Notes: generated by a model from the sequence alone, not told the origin. A stretch of 64,000 nt of DNA from GCA-2794515 sp034436155 (GCA_034436155.1 DAOTVP010000047.1:30177-94176), one strand, 5' to 3'. Numbered from the stretch's first letter, positions 44,238 to 53,342 are shown. A program made the numbers and translations.

Positions 44238-45668
44238 ATGTCATTTGTACCCCCCGCAGATGCGCGTAAATCTCCCAAAGCCTTGCTCGAATGGGCAAAA
44301 GCCAATGGGGTCGAAGAAGTAGATATTCGCTTTACCGACCTCAAAGCTGTCATTCATCACTTTACATCACCCATTGCTATTTTGGATGAGGGCAGTTTTG
44401 AAGATGGTTTCGGGTTTGATGGGTCGAGTGTGCGTGGCTTCCAAGCCATTAACGAATCTGACCTCATCTTGAAAGCAGATTTGAACACGGCTGTGATTGA
44501 CCCCTTCTTCGCTAAAAAGACGCTCTCATTTTTGTGCGATGTCTATGACCCCATCACGCATGAACCCTATGGACGCGATCCGCGTGGTGTGACGCGCCGT
44601 GCAGAAGCCTATCTCAAAAGCACTGGCATCGCCGATACTGCCTATTTCGGTCCAGAAGCCGAATTTTTCATTTTCAGCAATGTCAGCTATGAAATCGGAC
44701 CCAATGTTAGCCGTTATTATATCGATTCGCACGAAGGATTCTGGAACAGTGGTTCAAACGATCCGTCAATGGTCTATTTGAACCGCATCAAAGAAGGGTA
44801 TTTCCCGCTTCCGCCGTTAGATAAAACCCATGATATTCGTGCCGAAATGGTTGAGATGATGGAGAAGATGGGTATTGCCATCGAAGTTCACCATCACGAA
44901 GTCGGTGGCGGTGGTCAAGCCGAAATTGACATGCGCTTCGATACCATGCTCAAAATGGCAGACCAAGTGCAATTGTATAAACACATTGTCAAAAATGTCG
45001 CCGCTCGTCATGGTTTATTGGCGACTTTTATGCCCAAACCCTTGTTCGCAGATAACGGGTCGGGGATGCACTGCCATCAAAGCCTGTGGAAAGATGGTCA
45101 ACCCCTTTTCTATGGTGATAAATACGCCAGCCTGAGCCAAATGGCATTGTATTACATCGGCGGTATCCTCAAACATGCTCATGCAATCATGGCATTCACC
45201 AACCCCACCACCAACAGCTATCGCCGTTTGGTGCCTGGCTATGAAGCGCCCGTGAATTTGGTCTATTCTAACCGTAACCGTTCTGCGGCGATTCGCATCC
45301 CGATGTACCATAACAATCCCAAATCGAAACGTATCGAAGTGCGCTTCCCAGATCCCACCGCCAACCCTTACTATGCCTTCCCCGCCATGTTGTTGGCTGG
45401 TCTCGATGGCATCAAGAACCAAATTGACCCAGGCGAAGCGATGGATATGAATCTGTACGAAGCGGGCATCGAAACCAAGACCGTCCCGCATGGTGGTCTG
45501 AACGCCATTTTGGATGAACTCGAAAAAGACTATGAATTCTTGCTCCAAGGCGGTGTCTTCACCGAAGACATCATCAAGAGCTACATTGATTACAAACGTA
45601 CCGAAGAAGCCGATCCCGTGGCGATGCGCCCGCACCCGTACGAATTCCAATTGTATTTGGATATTTAG
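44238..45668 (+). CDS. glnA: Glutamine synthetase type I
   Basis: Makes glutamine from glutamate, ammonia and ATP as a cytosolic dodecamer. N-terminal beta-grasp domain with DIRFTDLKAV and GFDGSSVRGF. Catalytic landmarks are GPEAEFFIF near residue 135, HHHEVGGGGQAEID near 220, and the ATP-binding NPTTNSYRRLVPGYEAP near 325. NRSAAIRIP binds glutamate phosphate. NLYEAGIETK near 410 contains a tyrosine at the position that is adenylylated in GSI-beta. 476 aa is normal. It is followed directly by a C-rich repeat. Confidence 0.98.
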   Translation: MSFVPPADARKSPKALLEWAKANGVEEVDIRFTDLKAVIHHFTSPIAILDEGSFEDGFGFDGSSVRGFQAINESDLILKADLNTAVIDPFFAKKTLSFLCDVYDPITHEPYGRDPRGVTRRAEAYLKSTGIADTAYFGPEAEFFIFSNVSYEIGPNVSRYYIDSHEGFWNSGSNDPSMVYLNRIKEGYFPLPPLDKTHDIRAEMVEMMEKMGIAIEVHHHEVGGGGQAEIDMRFDTMLKMADQVQLYKHIVKNVAARHGLLATFMPKPLFADNGSGMHCHQSLWKDGQPLFYGDKYASLSQMALYYIGGILKHAHAIMAFTNPTTNSYRRLVPGYEAPVNLVYSNRNRSAAIRIPMYHNNPKSKRIEVRFPDPTANPYYAFPAMLLAGLDGIKNQIDPGEAMDMNLYEAGIETKTVPHGGLNAILDELEKDYEFLLQGGVFTEDIIKSYIDYKRTEEADPVAMRPHPYEFQLYLDI

Positions 45669-45678
45669 TCATACAATT

Positions 45679-45786
45679 CACCCCACCCCCTAACCCCCTC
45701 CCCAAAAATTGGAGAGGGGGAACAAAGATGATTTTGAGTTTCTCCCTTCCACTATATCATGGGTAAGGGTTGGGGATGGGGGATGA
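45679..45786. repeat. C-rich repeat of about 107 bp (copy 2)
   Basis: It has the same CACCCCACCCCCTAACCCC start and GGGGATGGGGGAT end as the copy at 20788, with a diverged centre (CCCCAAAAATTGGAGAGGGG). It lies 10 bases after the glnA stop, between convergent genes, where it may terminate transcription. Confidence 0.85.
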
Positions 45787-45789
45787 GAT

Positions 45790-46593
45790 TCACCCATTGC
45801 CCCCTTTATTCGCTTCATCTTCTGCCAACAGGCGCTCAATTTCGGCATATTCGAGTTCATCCACATAATGATTGATCGCTTCTTTCATCCAACCACCCAA
45901 ATCGGGGTGCATGTGGGCAAAATTGGCGATGAAATCGGGATGTGAGGTATATAACTCGCCTAATCCGCGTAAAATATCGAGTGTTGGCTCATAAAAATAA
46001 CGCAGATGTTGATGCCAGCGCACCATCAATTCGTCTGCCGCGTTGGGTGGTGTGCCTGCTTCTATCGCTTTGATAATATCGGTATAAATCGCGCCACCTT
46101 CATCCAATACCCGTTGTTTTTCGGCGGGGGAATAGCTATTCCAATTGCGAATCGATTCGTTGACCTTATCCGGTCCGTAGGTGAGGCGAACCTCGCGCTC
46201 ATACTCTTTTTGTTGTTCATCACTGAACGGTTGAAATAATTGTTTTCTGGGCATGGGTATCTTTCCTTTTTCTACATGCACAATGGTGCTTTCTACGGTG
46301 GTGATGAGGTCAGCGAGGCGGTTGGCGCGGTGCATCAGCGCCTTGCGATGAGCATGTAAGGCATCTACCAGATTAAATGACGGGTTATCCAGAATATCTT
46401 TAATCTGGTCGAGGGGCATATCCAATTCTCGATACAACAAAATTTGTTGCAAACGCAATAATGCCTCATCATCATAATACCGATAGCCATTCGCGCCGAT
46501 TTTAGACGGGCGCAACAAGCCGATTTGGTCGTAATGATGCAATGTGCGAACTGTGATATGGGCGATTTCTGCCACTTGTTTGACGGTATACAT
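45790..46593 (-). CDS. MerR family regulator with TipAS-like domain
   Basis: A 267-aa transcriptional regulator. The MerR winged-helix DNA-binding part (about residues 1-70) has YTVKQVAEIAHITVRTLHHYDQIGLL and ANGYRYYDDEALLRLQQI. A helix (about 75-105) mediates dimerisation. The C-terminal part (about 115-255) matches the TipAS antibiotic-recognition domain of TipA-type activators, which bind thiopeptides or other drugs and act on promoters with long spacers. AGGAGGG precedes ATG 46593. No obvious target gene is adjacent; autoregulation is possible. Confidence 0.88.
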   Translation of the reverse strand: MYTVKQVAEIAHITVRTLHHYDQIGLLRPSKIGANGYRYYDDEALLRLQQILLYRELDMPLDQIKDILDNPSFNLVDALHAHRKALMHRANRLADLITTVESTIVHVEKGKIPMPRKQLFQPFSDEQQKEYEREVRLTYGPDKVNESIRNWNSYSPAEKQRVLDEGGAIYTDIIKAIEAGTPPNAADELMVRWHQHLRYFYEPTLDILRGLGELYTSHPDFIANFAHMHPDLGGWMKEAINHYVDELEYAEIERLLAEDEANKGGNG

Positions 46594-46685
46594 CACAAAA
46601 TACCCTCCTGACACTCATTTTACAGCATAAACTATGACGTAACGTGAGGGTCAAGAGGGGAATTTTTATTTTCGTCTGGGGAATT

Positions 46686-46716
46686 GGGTGGAGATACGGC
46701 TATGCCTAATCCACCC
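46686..46716. repeat. Nested palindromic repeat
   Basis: Outer arms GGGTGGA (46686-46692) and TCCACCC (46710-46716) enclose GGC TAT GCC, with GATAC and TAA unpaired. GTAC follows. It lies between two same-strand genes. Confidence 0.7.
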
Positions 46717-46733
46717 GTACAGAATAGTTTAGC

Positions 46734-47726
46734 TTAGGATTTTTCTTGGGGATAGACCACACCCCATGTGGCGCGGAGGGCATCCATCGTCTCCATGATG
46801 GCGATGGTCTCATCCAACGGCATCCACTGGCTTTCGGTCTGATTCGCATCCAGACAGGTGTGAACCTCCATGATTTCATGGGTGTATCCAAAGCCTGTCA
46901 ATGGCGTGCTGATGAGTTTCGGGTCTTGACCTGTGAGATGCAAGGTCATGGTGCTAGTATGCCAAAATGGGGCATGTAGGTGCAAATAGCCGTTTGTGCC
47001 ATAAATCGTTGCATCGTTGCTGAGTTGCATCGTAAATGCGGTGTTGATAGTCGCCGTGCGCCCGCCACTATACTGCAAAATAATACTTGTGCGTTCATCG
47101 ACACCCGTAGCGCCGATGTGCGCTGTCGTCAGGAAGCTATCTGGTTTTTGACCATACACCATGAACGCCAATTGAATCGGATAAATGCCGATGTCGAGCA
47201 ACGTCCCACCGCCTAATTCGGGGTTGAACAATCGCGCTTCGGGATCGTAGGCGGGCTTAAATCCGAAGGTGGCATTCACCATCTGGATTTCGCCGAGTGT
47301 GCCTTCGTGGAGCATCCGCCGTACTTCATACATGCTAGGCATGAAGCGCGTCCAAATGGCATCCATGATGAATAAATGTTTTTGGCGTGCCAGTGCAATC
47401 ACCTCACGAGCTTGTTTGGCGTTGAGGGTGAAGGCTTTTTCGCATAACACATGCTTGCCCGCATTCAGACAGAGCAGGCTGTTTTCGTAGTGCATGGCGT
47501 GGGGTGTAGCGATATAAATCACATCTACATCGGGGTCATTAACTAATGCCTCGTAACTGCTATGCCGATGCGGGATGTTGTATAAATCGGCGAATTCATC
47601 GGCACTGGCTTGATTGCGTGAACCAACCGCCACCACTTGGGCTTCTGGCACAAGTTTGAGGTCTTGGACGAATTTATGGGCGATTTTGCCCGTGCTGAGG
47701 ATGCCCCAGCGATATGTTTTGGTCAT
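46734..47726 (-). CDS. Gfo/Idh/MocA family oxidoreductase
   Basis: A 330-aa NAD(P)-dependent oxidoreductase. The Rossmann start is WGILSTGKIAHKF; DVIYIATPHAMHYEN and GKHVLCEKAFT carry the conserved EKP-like motif (here EKA). LDIGIYPIQLA contains the usual D-x-G-x-Y. Substrates are sugars, dihydrodiols or biliverdin-like molecules; this one resembles the dehydrogenase branch with dihydrodiol dehydrogenases. It starts six bases after the stop of an unrecognised secreted-protein gene, so it is probably the last gene of that operon. Confidence 0.9.
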   Translation of the reverse strand: MTKTYRWGILSTGKIAHKFVQDLKLVPEAQVVAVGSRNQASADEFADLYNIPHRHSSYEALVNDPDVDVIYIATPHAMHYENSLLCLNAGKHVLCEKAFTLNAKQAREVIALARQKHLFIMDAIWTRFMPSMYEVRRMLHEGTLGEIQMVNATFGFKPAYDPEARLFNPELGGGTLLDIGIYPIQLAFMVYGQKPDSFLTTAHIGATGVDERTSIILQYSGGRTATINTAFTMQLSNDATIYGTNGYLHLHAPFWHTSTMTLHLTGQDPKLISTPLTGFGYTHEIMEVHTCLDANQTESQWMPLDETIAIMETMDALRATWGVVYPQEKS

Positions 47727-47732
47727 ACTTTT

Positions 47733-49103
47733 TTACTCGCAGTCTGGTAATGCTGTCAAATCCACCGCCCATAACCCGCCGTGTATCCCATTTTGCGCCA
47801 GCATTAAGGTGGTCACATCGGGCGAGACCCACATCCATCCCCGATCATTTTCGGTCAAATTCAAGGGTAGGGGGGTGAGTGTGGTCAGGGTGCTGGTACG
47901 GAAATTATAACACTGAAGTGTGGGTACGCCATCAATTGGTCGGGCGATGTATACCTCATCGCGTGTACCACTTTGTACCCAGTCAGGCGCGGGGTAATTG
48001 TTGCCCGGTGGGTCTGCCTCAAAGAGTAGGCTATTGGATGATAGAAAGGCGTGCTTGCGATAGTAGCCCATCGGACCGAGTTCATCGGTGGTGATAATCA
48101 ATTCGGTCGATTGCGCGTTAGGCCCAGGGACAGTGTAGGATAACGTGGCGGCATACACCGAGCGACTAATCCGTTCCGAATTGGCAGTGGCGGTGAAATA
48201 ACGCACCATCTCGCCATATGCGCCGAAATAATACGCCACAAACGAGTCATTTTCGCCACCCCAGATGATACCTTGCAGGCTAAAGCGCGATAAATCTTGA
48301 TGCACATAACGCCGATTGCTCCCATTTTGTTGGGCGGTATAAAAATGATTCACGCCCGTCTGAAAGACCAAACGGCGTGAAATAGGCGCGATGCTCATGA
48401 ATGAATGACGATATTCCGCATCATCGCGCAGTCGCATTTGTTCGCGGGCTTGTAGGGTGATTTGCGCCACGCCAGGATGTTCAATCGGTTCAAAGTCGCC
48501 CGTATCGGCGTTCAATCCAAACCAATCCCATTCGGTGAACGGCACTTTATCGCATCCAACACCGTAACGGACGGGCGCTTCTCGTGGAAATTCCACGCTC
48601 ACCACCTCATCATCACTAATCTGCGTGATGTTTGGGATGGGCGCAGAGGGGGGTGGGGCATCGGTGGGGTCGCCATAGGCTTGAATTTCAAAATGCGTGA
48701 AGGTCACATCATCTTCGTATAACTCAAGCGGAATATCAAAATATTGCTTGCCTTGTGGTGCAAGTGTGAACTCAAACGGGGCGACACCGCAAATGGTGAC
48801 GGGATAGCCAAAGCCTTCGGCTACTGGTTCTGCATCGCCATCTTGTGCATAAGCGAGGGCGAATAGGTTGATATTGGTATAGGCGTTGGTCTCATCGGGG
48901 TTGATGATCTCGCCCCGCAACACAATTTGTGTTTCTCCAAATGGATTGAGCCGATTTTCGACCCGTATCCAATCGACGAACACCACGCTATCGGTTGTCA
49001 TGCGATAGGTGATTTCTGATGATGGGGTAGGGGTCTCTTCTTGTGCCAATGTGGGCAAAAAGACCACACAGACGATAACAATGGCGAGCATCAAACGGCG
49101 CAT
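47733..49103 (-). CDS. Secreted hypothetical protein
   Basis: A 456-aa exported protein (signal peptide LMLAIVIVCVVFLPTLAQ). Residues about 25-150 resemble an extracellular beta-sandwich (VLRGEIINPDETNAYTNINLFAL). The rest is propeller-like (GWMWVSPDVTTLMLAQNG). No family is recognised. M3 (49103) is chosen because GAGG is six bases upstream of it and overlaps the first ATG (49109). It lies between the C39-like/TPR gene and the oxidoreductase on the same strand with gaps under ten bases. Confidence 0.7.
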   Translation of the reverse strand: MRRLMLAIVIVCVVFLPTLAQEETPTPSSEITYRMTTDSVVFVDWIRVENRLNPFGETQIVLRGEIINPDETNAYTNINLFALAYAQDGDAEPVAEGFGYPVTICGVAPFEFTLAPQGKQYFDIPLELYEDDVTFTHFEIQAYGDPTDAPPPSAPIPNITQISDDEVVSVEFPREAPVRYGVGCDKVPFTEWDWFGLNADTGDFEPIEHPGVAQITLQAREQMRLRDDAEYRHSFMSIAPISRRLVFQTGVNHFYTAQQNGSNRRYVHQDLSRFSLQGIIWGGENDSFVAYYFGAYGEMVRYFTATANSERISRSVYAATLSYTVPGPNAQSTELIITTDELGPMGYYRKHAFLSSNSLLFEADPPGNNYPAPDWVQSGTRDEVYIARPIDGVPTLQCYNFRTSTLTTLTPLPLNLTENDRGWMWVSPDVTTLMLAQNGIHGGLWAVDLTALPDCE

Positions 49104-49112
49104 AAGCATCCT

Positions 49113-50180
49113 CTACGAATTATTTTTCAGTTGAGCGAGTAATTCACTGGCTTGGGTGAAATATTGGTTATACCATACGGCTTGTTCGAGTTGAGCAACC
49201 GCACGGAACATATCATCTTCGGCAATATACGAGAGCGCGAGGTAATAATACATTTCCTCGACCCCTTCGGCATCACCAATCACGCGCCACGCGAGGGTTT
49301 GTACATCTTGAATACGCCCAACCGCTAAATATGCCTCGAAAATATCGAATTGATACCACATCATACGGAAGGGCAAGCCAATCTGACGGGCGCTATCGTA
49401 CCACTTAACCGCCTCGTCATAACGCCCCATACGGGTTAACACTGTCCCCATATTGAAATGATTAAACGCATCATTGGGTTTAACACTGAGGTCTTGATTC
49501 ACCCGTTCATACAACGCATTGATATTTTGCTCCTCATCCCAATGCGCTTCGCCCATCAAATCACGGACTTGAGCCTCTTGATCGGGTTCATATAACACCA
49601 TGTACGAATAATTCAGTTGTCGCCAACGCTCCATCAAATCATCATATTTGACTGGTTTGCCGGTGTTATCTGCGCCGAATCCGAGCAATGAATCGAACAG
49701 ATAGGCTTCGTTTTTATCGTCATCGTAACCCACCACCACACGATTATGGCTCATCCACGTCCGATTGACACTTTCGCCCTCTTCGTAATAGACGGTCTCG
49801 ACCAACACGGGGAAGCCCGCCGCCACCAGCCGTTTGACCATCGGCAAATCGCCACCGAGCCGTTCCACACCGCCTAACCCAAAGGTTTGCGCGTATGCCA
49901 ACATTTCTTCGAGCCGTGTGCTGGCATCGGCATCGCGGGGATTGAGGGCGCGGATGGTGTCGTAGTAATTCATCTCGCCACGCCAATACGAAATTTGCAT
50001 GGTGAGCGCCGCCGCCGAACACCGATTAAATTGTTGCCAAACCCGTTGCATCCCCTCTAGCAACACGCGCTTGGGCAGAGATGGGGCTTGGTCATCGGGT
50101 GGGATGGGGATGGCGGATGCGGTAGATGTGGCGAACAAACAGATGAGTAAGAATAAGATGCGTGTGAAGCGTTTGGTCAT
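49113..50180 (-). CDS. C39-like cysteine peptidase fused to TPR repeats
   Basis: A 355-aa exported protein. A signal peptide (ILFLLICLFATSTASA) precedes a C39-like domain: QQFNRCSAAALTMQISYW with the candidate catalytic Cys at about residue 54, SHNRVVVGYDD with His near 143, and LFDSLLG with Asp. Residues about 235-345 are TPR-like helices (NDAFNHFNMGTVLTRMGRYDEAVKWYDSA). C39 peptidases process leader peptides; here the TPR may bind the partner. ATG 50180 has GAGG nine bases upstream. It is first of three close genes. Confidence 0.78.
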   Translation of the reverse strand: MTKRFTRILFLLICLFATSTASAIPIPPDDQAPSLPKRVLLEGMQRVWQQFNRCSAAALTMQISYWRGEMNYYDTIRALNPRDADASTRLEEMLAYAQTFGLGGVERLGGDLPMVKRLVAAGFPVLVETVYYEEGESVNRTWMSHNRVVVGYDDDKNEAYLFDSLLGFGADNTGKPVKYDDLMERWRQLNYSYMVLYEPDQEAQVRDLMGEAHWDEEQNINALYERVNQDLSVKPNDAFNHFNMGTVLTRMGRYDEAVKWYDSARQIGLPFRMMWYQFDIFEAYLAVGRIQDVQTLAWRVIGDAEGVEEMYYYLALSYIAEDDMFRAVAQLEQAVWYNQYFTQASELLAQLKNNS

Positions 50181-50230
50181 GCAAAAATTCCTCAAAAAAA
50201 TAACCTGATGTTACGGGGTAGGGCTAATAC

Positions 50231-50277
50231 GATATACGCGCTTGGCGCTATGAGTGAGGACGCGCAGAAGCGCGTCC
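50231..50277. repeat. Decayed nested palindrome plus GACGCG-type hairpin
   Basis: GCGC TTG GCGC (50238-50248) is preceded by ATATAC and followed by TA, like a nested palindrome that has lost its outer arms. Ten bases on, GGACGCGC (50258-50265), AGAA, GCGCGTCC (50270-50277) repeats the hairpin of 21725. GTAC follows it. Confidence 0.7.
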
Positions 50278-50308
50278 GTACAATTCATGGCAATTTTTAG
50301 GTGTGTAC

Positions 50309-50344
50309 GGGCGGATTAGAGGCTTTAGCCTCGTATATCCGCCC
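50309..50344. repeat. Nested palindromic repeat, best-formed copy
   Basis: Outer arms GGGCGGAT (50309-50316) and ATCCGCCC (50337-50344); inner arms GAGGCT (50319-50324) and AGCCTC (50327-50332); loop TT; unpaired TA and GTAT. GTAC lies just upstream. It serves as the reference for the other copies. It ends about 13 bases beyond the stop of the epimerase gene. Confidence 0.85.
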
Positions 50345-50356
50345 CAAATAGTGACG

Positions 50357-51298
50357 TTACGCCTTCACCACCGCCGCATAAATCGCACGCAGGGCTTCGC
50401 CGATGGTGGCATATTTGAATTTGTAGCCCAATTCGAGCAAGCGAGCAGGCACGGCGCGTTGACCATCCAAGACGATGGTGCTGACTTCGCCAAATACGCT
50501 ACGGAACACAAATCCAGGGACGGGCGCGGGGATGATATTGCCCAACACCTTGCCTAATTCTTTGGTCATTTCTTTGTTCGTCACCGGGTTAGGTGCAGAC
50601 AGGTTAAAAATCCCACTGGCGTTTTCGTTGTTGATGAGGAAGCGAATCGCGCCCACTTCGTCATCCAAGTGAATCCAAGGCATGTGTTGTTTGCCACTGC
50701 CGAGCGTCCCGCCCGATTTGAATTTGAACGGGAATGCCATGCGCGGTAATGCCCCACCATCGGCGCTCAAAACGATGCCTGTGCGAATCACCGCACGACG
50801 CACACCCAATTTTTCGGCTTCGGTGGTCGAGGCTTCCCATTGTTTGCACACATCGGCTAAAAAGTCATCGCCTGCGGGGAAATCTTCGGTGACATCTTGG
50901 TCGCCTGTTTTTGTGCCATAATAACCCACCGCCGAAGATTGAATCAGCACTTTGGGTTTTTTGCTGGCTCGCTTAATGGCATCCATCACCGCTTCGCCTG
51001 CATCCACACGACTCTGCAAAATGGTCTTTTTGCGCTTCCATGTCCATTTGCTGGGCAAAAATCCTTCGCCAGAGACACTCTCACCCGCCAAGTTGATGAT
51101 TGCATCGACACCATCGGCTAAATGTCCCCAACCATCGGCGGTTTTGGCATCCCATTTATGAAAATGAACGGTTGCAGGTAATGGTTCCGTTTGGCGCGGA
51201 TTGCGACTCAGGACGTGGACTTCATGCCCATCCAGCGCCAAATTTTTGACGACTGCGCTCCCAATAAGACCTGTTCCACCTGTGATTATAACGCGCAT
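50357..51298 (-). CDS. TIGR01777 family NAD-dependent epimerase (YfcH/SDR39U1-like)
   Basis: A 313-aa extended SDR protein. The Rossmann start is MRVIITGGTGLIGSAV; the HVLSRNP segment and IINLAGESV are typical of the TIGR01777 group. SSAVGYYG holds the active-site Tyr. The C-terminal DUF1731-like part reads ALELG-type helices (ARLLELGYKFKY). The family is ubiquitous, but its reaction is undetermined. It starts 40 bases after the stop of the glycosyltransferase gene and is probably in the same transcript. Confidence 0.9.
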   Translation of the reverse strand: MRVIITGGTGLIGSAVVKNLALDGHEVHVLSRNPRQTEPLPATVHFHKWDAKTADGWGHLADGVDAIINLAGESVSGEGFLPSKWTWKRKKTILQSRVDAGEAVMDAIKRASKKPKVLIQSSAVGYYGTKTGDQDVTEDFPAGDDFLADVCKQWEASTTEAEKLGVRRAVIRTGIVLSADGGALPRMAFPFKFKSGGTLGSGKQHMPWIHLDDEVGAIRFLINNENASGIFNLSAPNPVTNKEMTKELGKVLGNIIPAPVPGFVFRSVFGEVSTIVLDGQRAVPARLLELGYKFKYATIGEALRAIYAAVVKA

Positions 51299-51338
51299 AA
51301 CATAACCTCACTTTGATTGTCAGATAGCAACACGTCAC

Positions 51339-53342
51339 TTATTGTAACGTGAATTCGGCTAAGATGAAATAATCGGTCGTATTCACAGGCAAACGCGCCT
51401 GCGGATTATCGGCATTGTATAACCCTACGATGAGGATGTAATGAGACGCGGTTAAATCGTTGGGGATGATGAGCGCGTGTTGGTCGGTGATGATCTCGTC
51501 AATTGCCCATGTGATGGTCGGGCGATTCCACGCGCTGGGTTCGGCATCGCGCTGTGCGACCACATTCCCCGCCTCATCTATCAATTGGATGAACACCTTA
51601 TAACGGGTTTCGATGAGCGCATCCGCCCGCCATCGCAGTAAAATTTGTAATACATCGCCTGTTATCAATGTGTCGGTGCTAATCGCATAACTGACCAGAT
51701 GAATAGCATCGCCAAAGCGAATATCGGTATCAGTCGTATCCGCAAATTCAATCGGCATGACATAGCGCACCAAGCGCACCCCACCATACCAAGCGCCATC
51801 GGCTTCGTAGGTGAGCGAATCGAGCATCCCCTCGACAATATTATTCGGGTCGCGTTCCGACTGCGCCCAAAAAACGGCAAAAACACGCTTATGTTGATTG
51901 ATAATCGCCGTCATTTCATCGGCAGTGGCGACATCATCCCCGCCGAGTCCGCGAGGTAATTCGTAAATGGGGATATTCCCCGTGTAATAATAACGGAACA
52001 CTTCGGCTTGATTCGGCGCGGATAAAATAATCGCATCGCCGTCTCGTGCTTCGGTCATGATGATGGTCGCAATTTGCCGATAATCATCACGCCGAAAATC
52101 GGTATATAGGGGTGAAATGCCATTGATGAACACCACCATCACGCTCAAAAATCCGACACCCGCCGCCAATTTGGGGATGTATTCGATGTTGCGTGCATCA
52201 TGGCGCGGTTTGAGCATCCACACTTCCCACACCCCGCGCCCCATCCACAAGGCAAATCCGACTTGGGCGGGGAGCAAAAATTTGAGGTTGGCTTCACGAT
52301 ATAATCCAAGCGCCAAAAATATCCCCACCGACAGCGCCACCCATCCCACAGGCAACCCGACCTTCCACCACATCCTGCGCGGTTCATTCGGCAATTGCAA
52401 CAGGGCGAATAACAAGAAGAACACGATAGCGATATGCAAGCCCGTCCCCAGCGTAATTCCGACTGATAAATACGCCAAAATTGTGCCGATTGCGACTTGG
52501 GGTGATAGCAACGCATCCGCCTGACCCCATCCACCGAGTTGATGGAGCGCGGTGGGCAATTGGGGCAAAAATAATATAATCGTGGCGATATTCAGCGCGA
52601 TATACGCGCCGATATGACGCAATAGGGGCGTGAATGATGCTTTTTGGCGGTATGCACGCAATCCATCCGCCCCAAACCACAACATCGCCAAAATGCCTTG
52701 TGTGAGCATGACGAGGGGGTAGGCGTAATGCGTATACAAGCCGATGGTGTTAATGAGGGCTAAGGCGACCCCACCCCCTAACCCCCTCCCCATTGCATGG
52801 AGAGGGGGGATAAAATTCGGTTTGCCTTGTTCCCTTCCCTCATTTGATGGGAGAAGGGTTAGGGATGGGAGATTTTGAAATGTGGGGTTCATGAATCGCA
52901 CGAACAACCACATCGCGGACGCGCCCAACAACGCCAAAAGCGCATACATCCGCGCTTCTTGGGCGTAATAAATGCTGAATGTGTTCAGGCTGATGAATAT
53001 CATGGCGAACACGGCAGGGATTATCCCGAATAACCGCTTGCCAATTGCATACGTGACGGCGACCGTGATGAGGCTGGCGAAGAGCGACAAACTGCGTAAC
53101 CCCAATTCACTATCACCAACAAAGCGCGTCAAGATGGTGATGAGCCAATAATACAACGGCGGATGAATATCTCGGCTCGCATTGTCGGCGATTTCGGCGA
53201 ATGTGCGCGTGGTTTGCACATAGGTGTTGCCCTCATCATGCCATAGTGACTGCCCGCCGATGTCATGCACGCGCAACAAAAACGCGAGGAGCAATATCAC
53301 CACCAACCCGCCCAAAATGCCGATTCGCCGATAGGTTATCAT
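51339..53342 (-). CDS. GT-C membrane glycosyltransferase (ArnT/PMT, family 39-like) with in-frame C-rich repeat
   Basis: A 667-aa paralogue of the protein at 21908. It has SLWHDEGNTYV and DIHPPLYYWLITIL in the first external loop, about ten hydrophobic helices, and a soluble C-terminal domain (about 440-667). Between two helices, residues about 158-192 read PSLTLLPSNEG through PPLHAMGRGLGGGV. These are the translation of the C-rich repeat at 52767 and have no counterpart at that position in the paralogue. The gene overlaps the preceding glycosidase-like gene by four bases (ATGA). The acceptor is unknown. Confidence 0.82.
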   Translation of the reverse strand: MITYRRIGILGGLVVILLLAFLLRVHDIGGQSLWHDEGNTYVQTTRTFAEIADNASRDIHPPLYYWLITILTRFVGDSELGLRSLSLFASLITVAVTYAIGKRLFGIIPAVFAMIFISLNTFSIYYAQEARMYALLALLGASAMWLFVRFMNPTFQNLPSLTLLPSNEGREQGKPNFIPPLHAMGRGLGGGVALALINTIGLYTHYAYPLVMLTQGILAMLWFGADGLRAYRQKASFTPLLRHIGAYIALNIATIILFLPQLPTALHQLGGWGQADALLSPQVAIGTILAYLSVGITLGTGLHIAIVFFLLFALLQLPNEPRRMWWKVGLPVGWVALSVGIFLALGLYREANLKFLLPAQVGFALWMGRGVWEVWMLKPRHDARNIEYIPKLAAGVGFLSVMVVFINGISPLYTDFRRDDYRQIATIIMTEARDGDAIILSAPNQAEVFRYYYTGNIPIYELPRGLGGDDVATADEMTAIINQHKRVFAVFWAQSERDPNNIVEGMLDSLTYEADGAWYGGVRLVRYVMPIEFADTTDTDIRFGDAIHLVSYAISTDTLITGDVLQILLRWRADALIETRYKVFIQLIDEAGNVVAQRDAEPSAWNRPTITWAIDEIITDQHALIIPNDLTASHYILIVGLYNADNPQARLPVNTTDYFILAEFTLQ
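52767..52871. repeat. C-rich repeat (copy 3), inside a coding region
   Basis: The first 42 bases (from GACCCCACCCCC to GGAGAGGGGG) are identical to the copy at 20788; the rest has diverged but ends GGGATGGGAG. The span, about 105 bases, is a multiple of three and keeps the glycosyltransferase frame open on the opposite strand. Confidence 0.85.
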
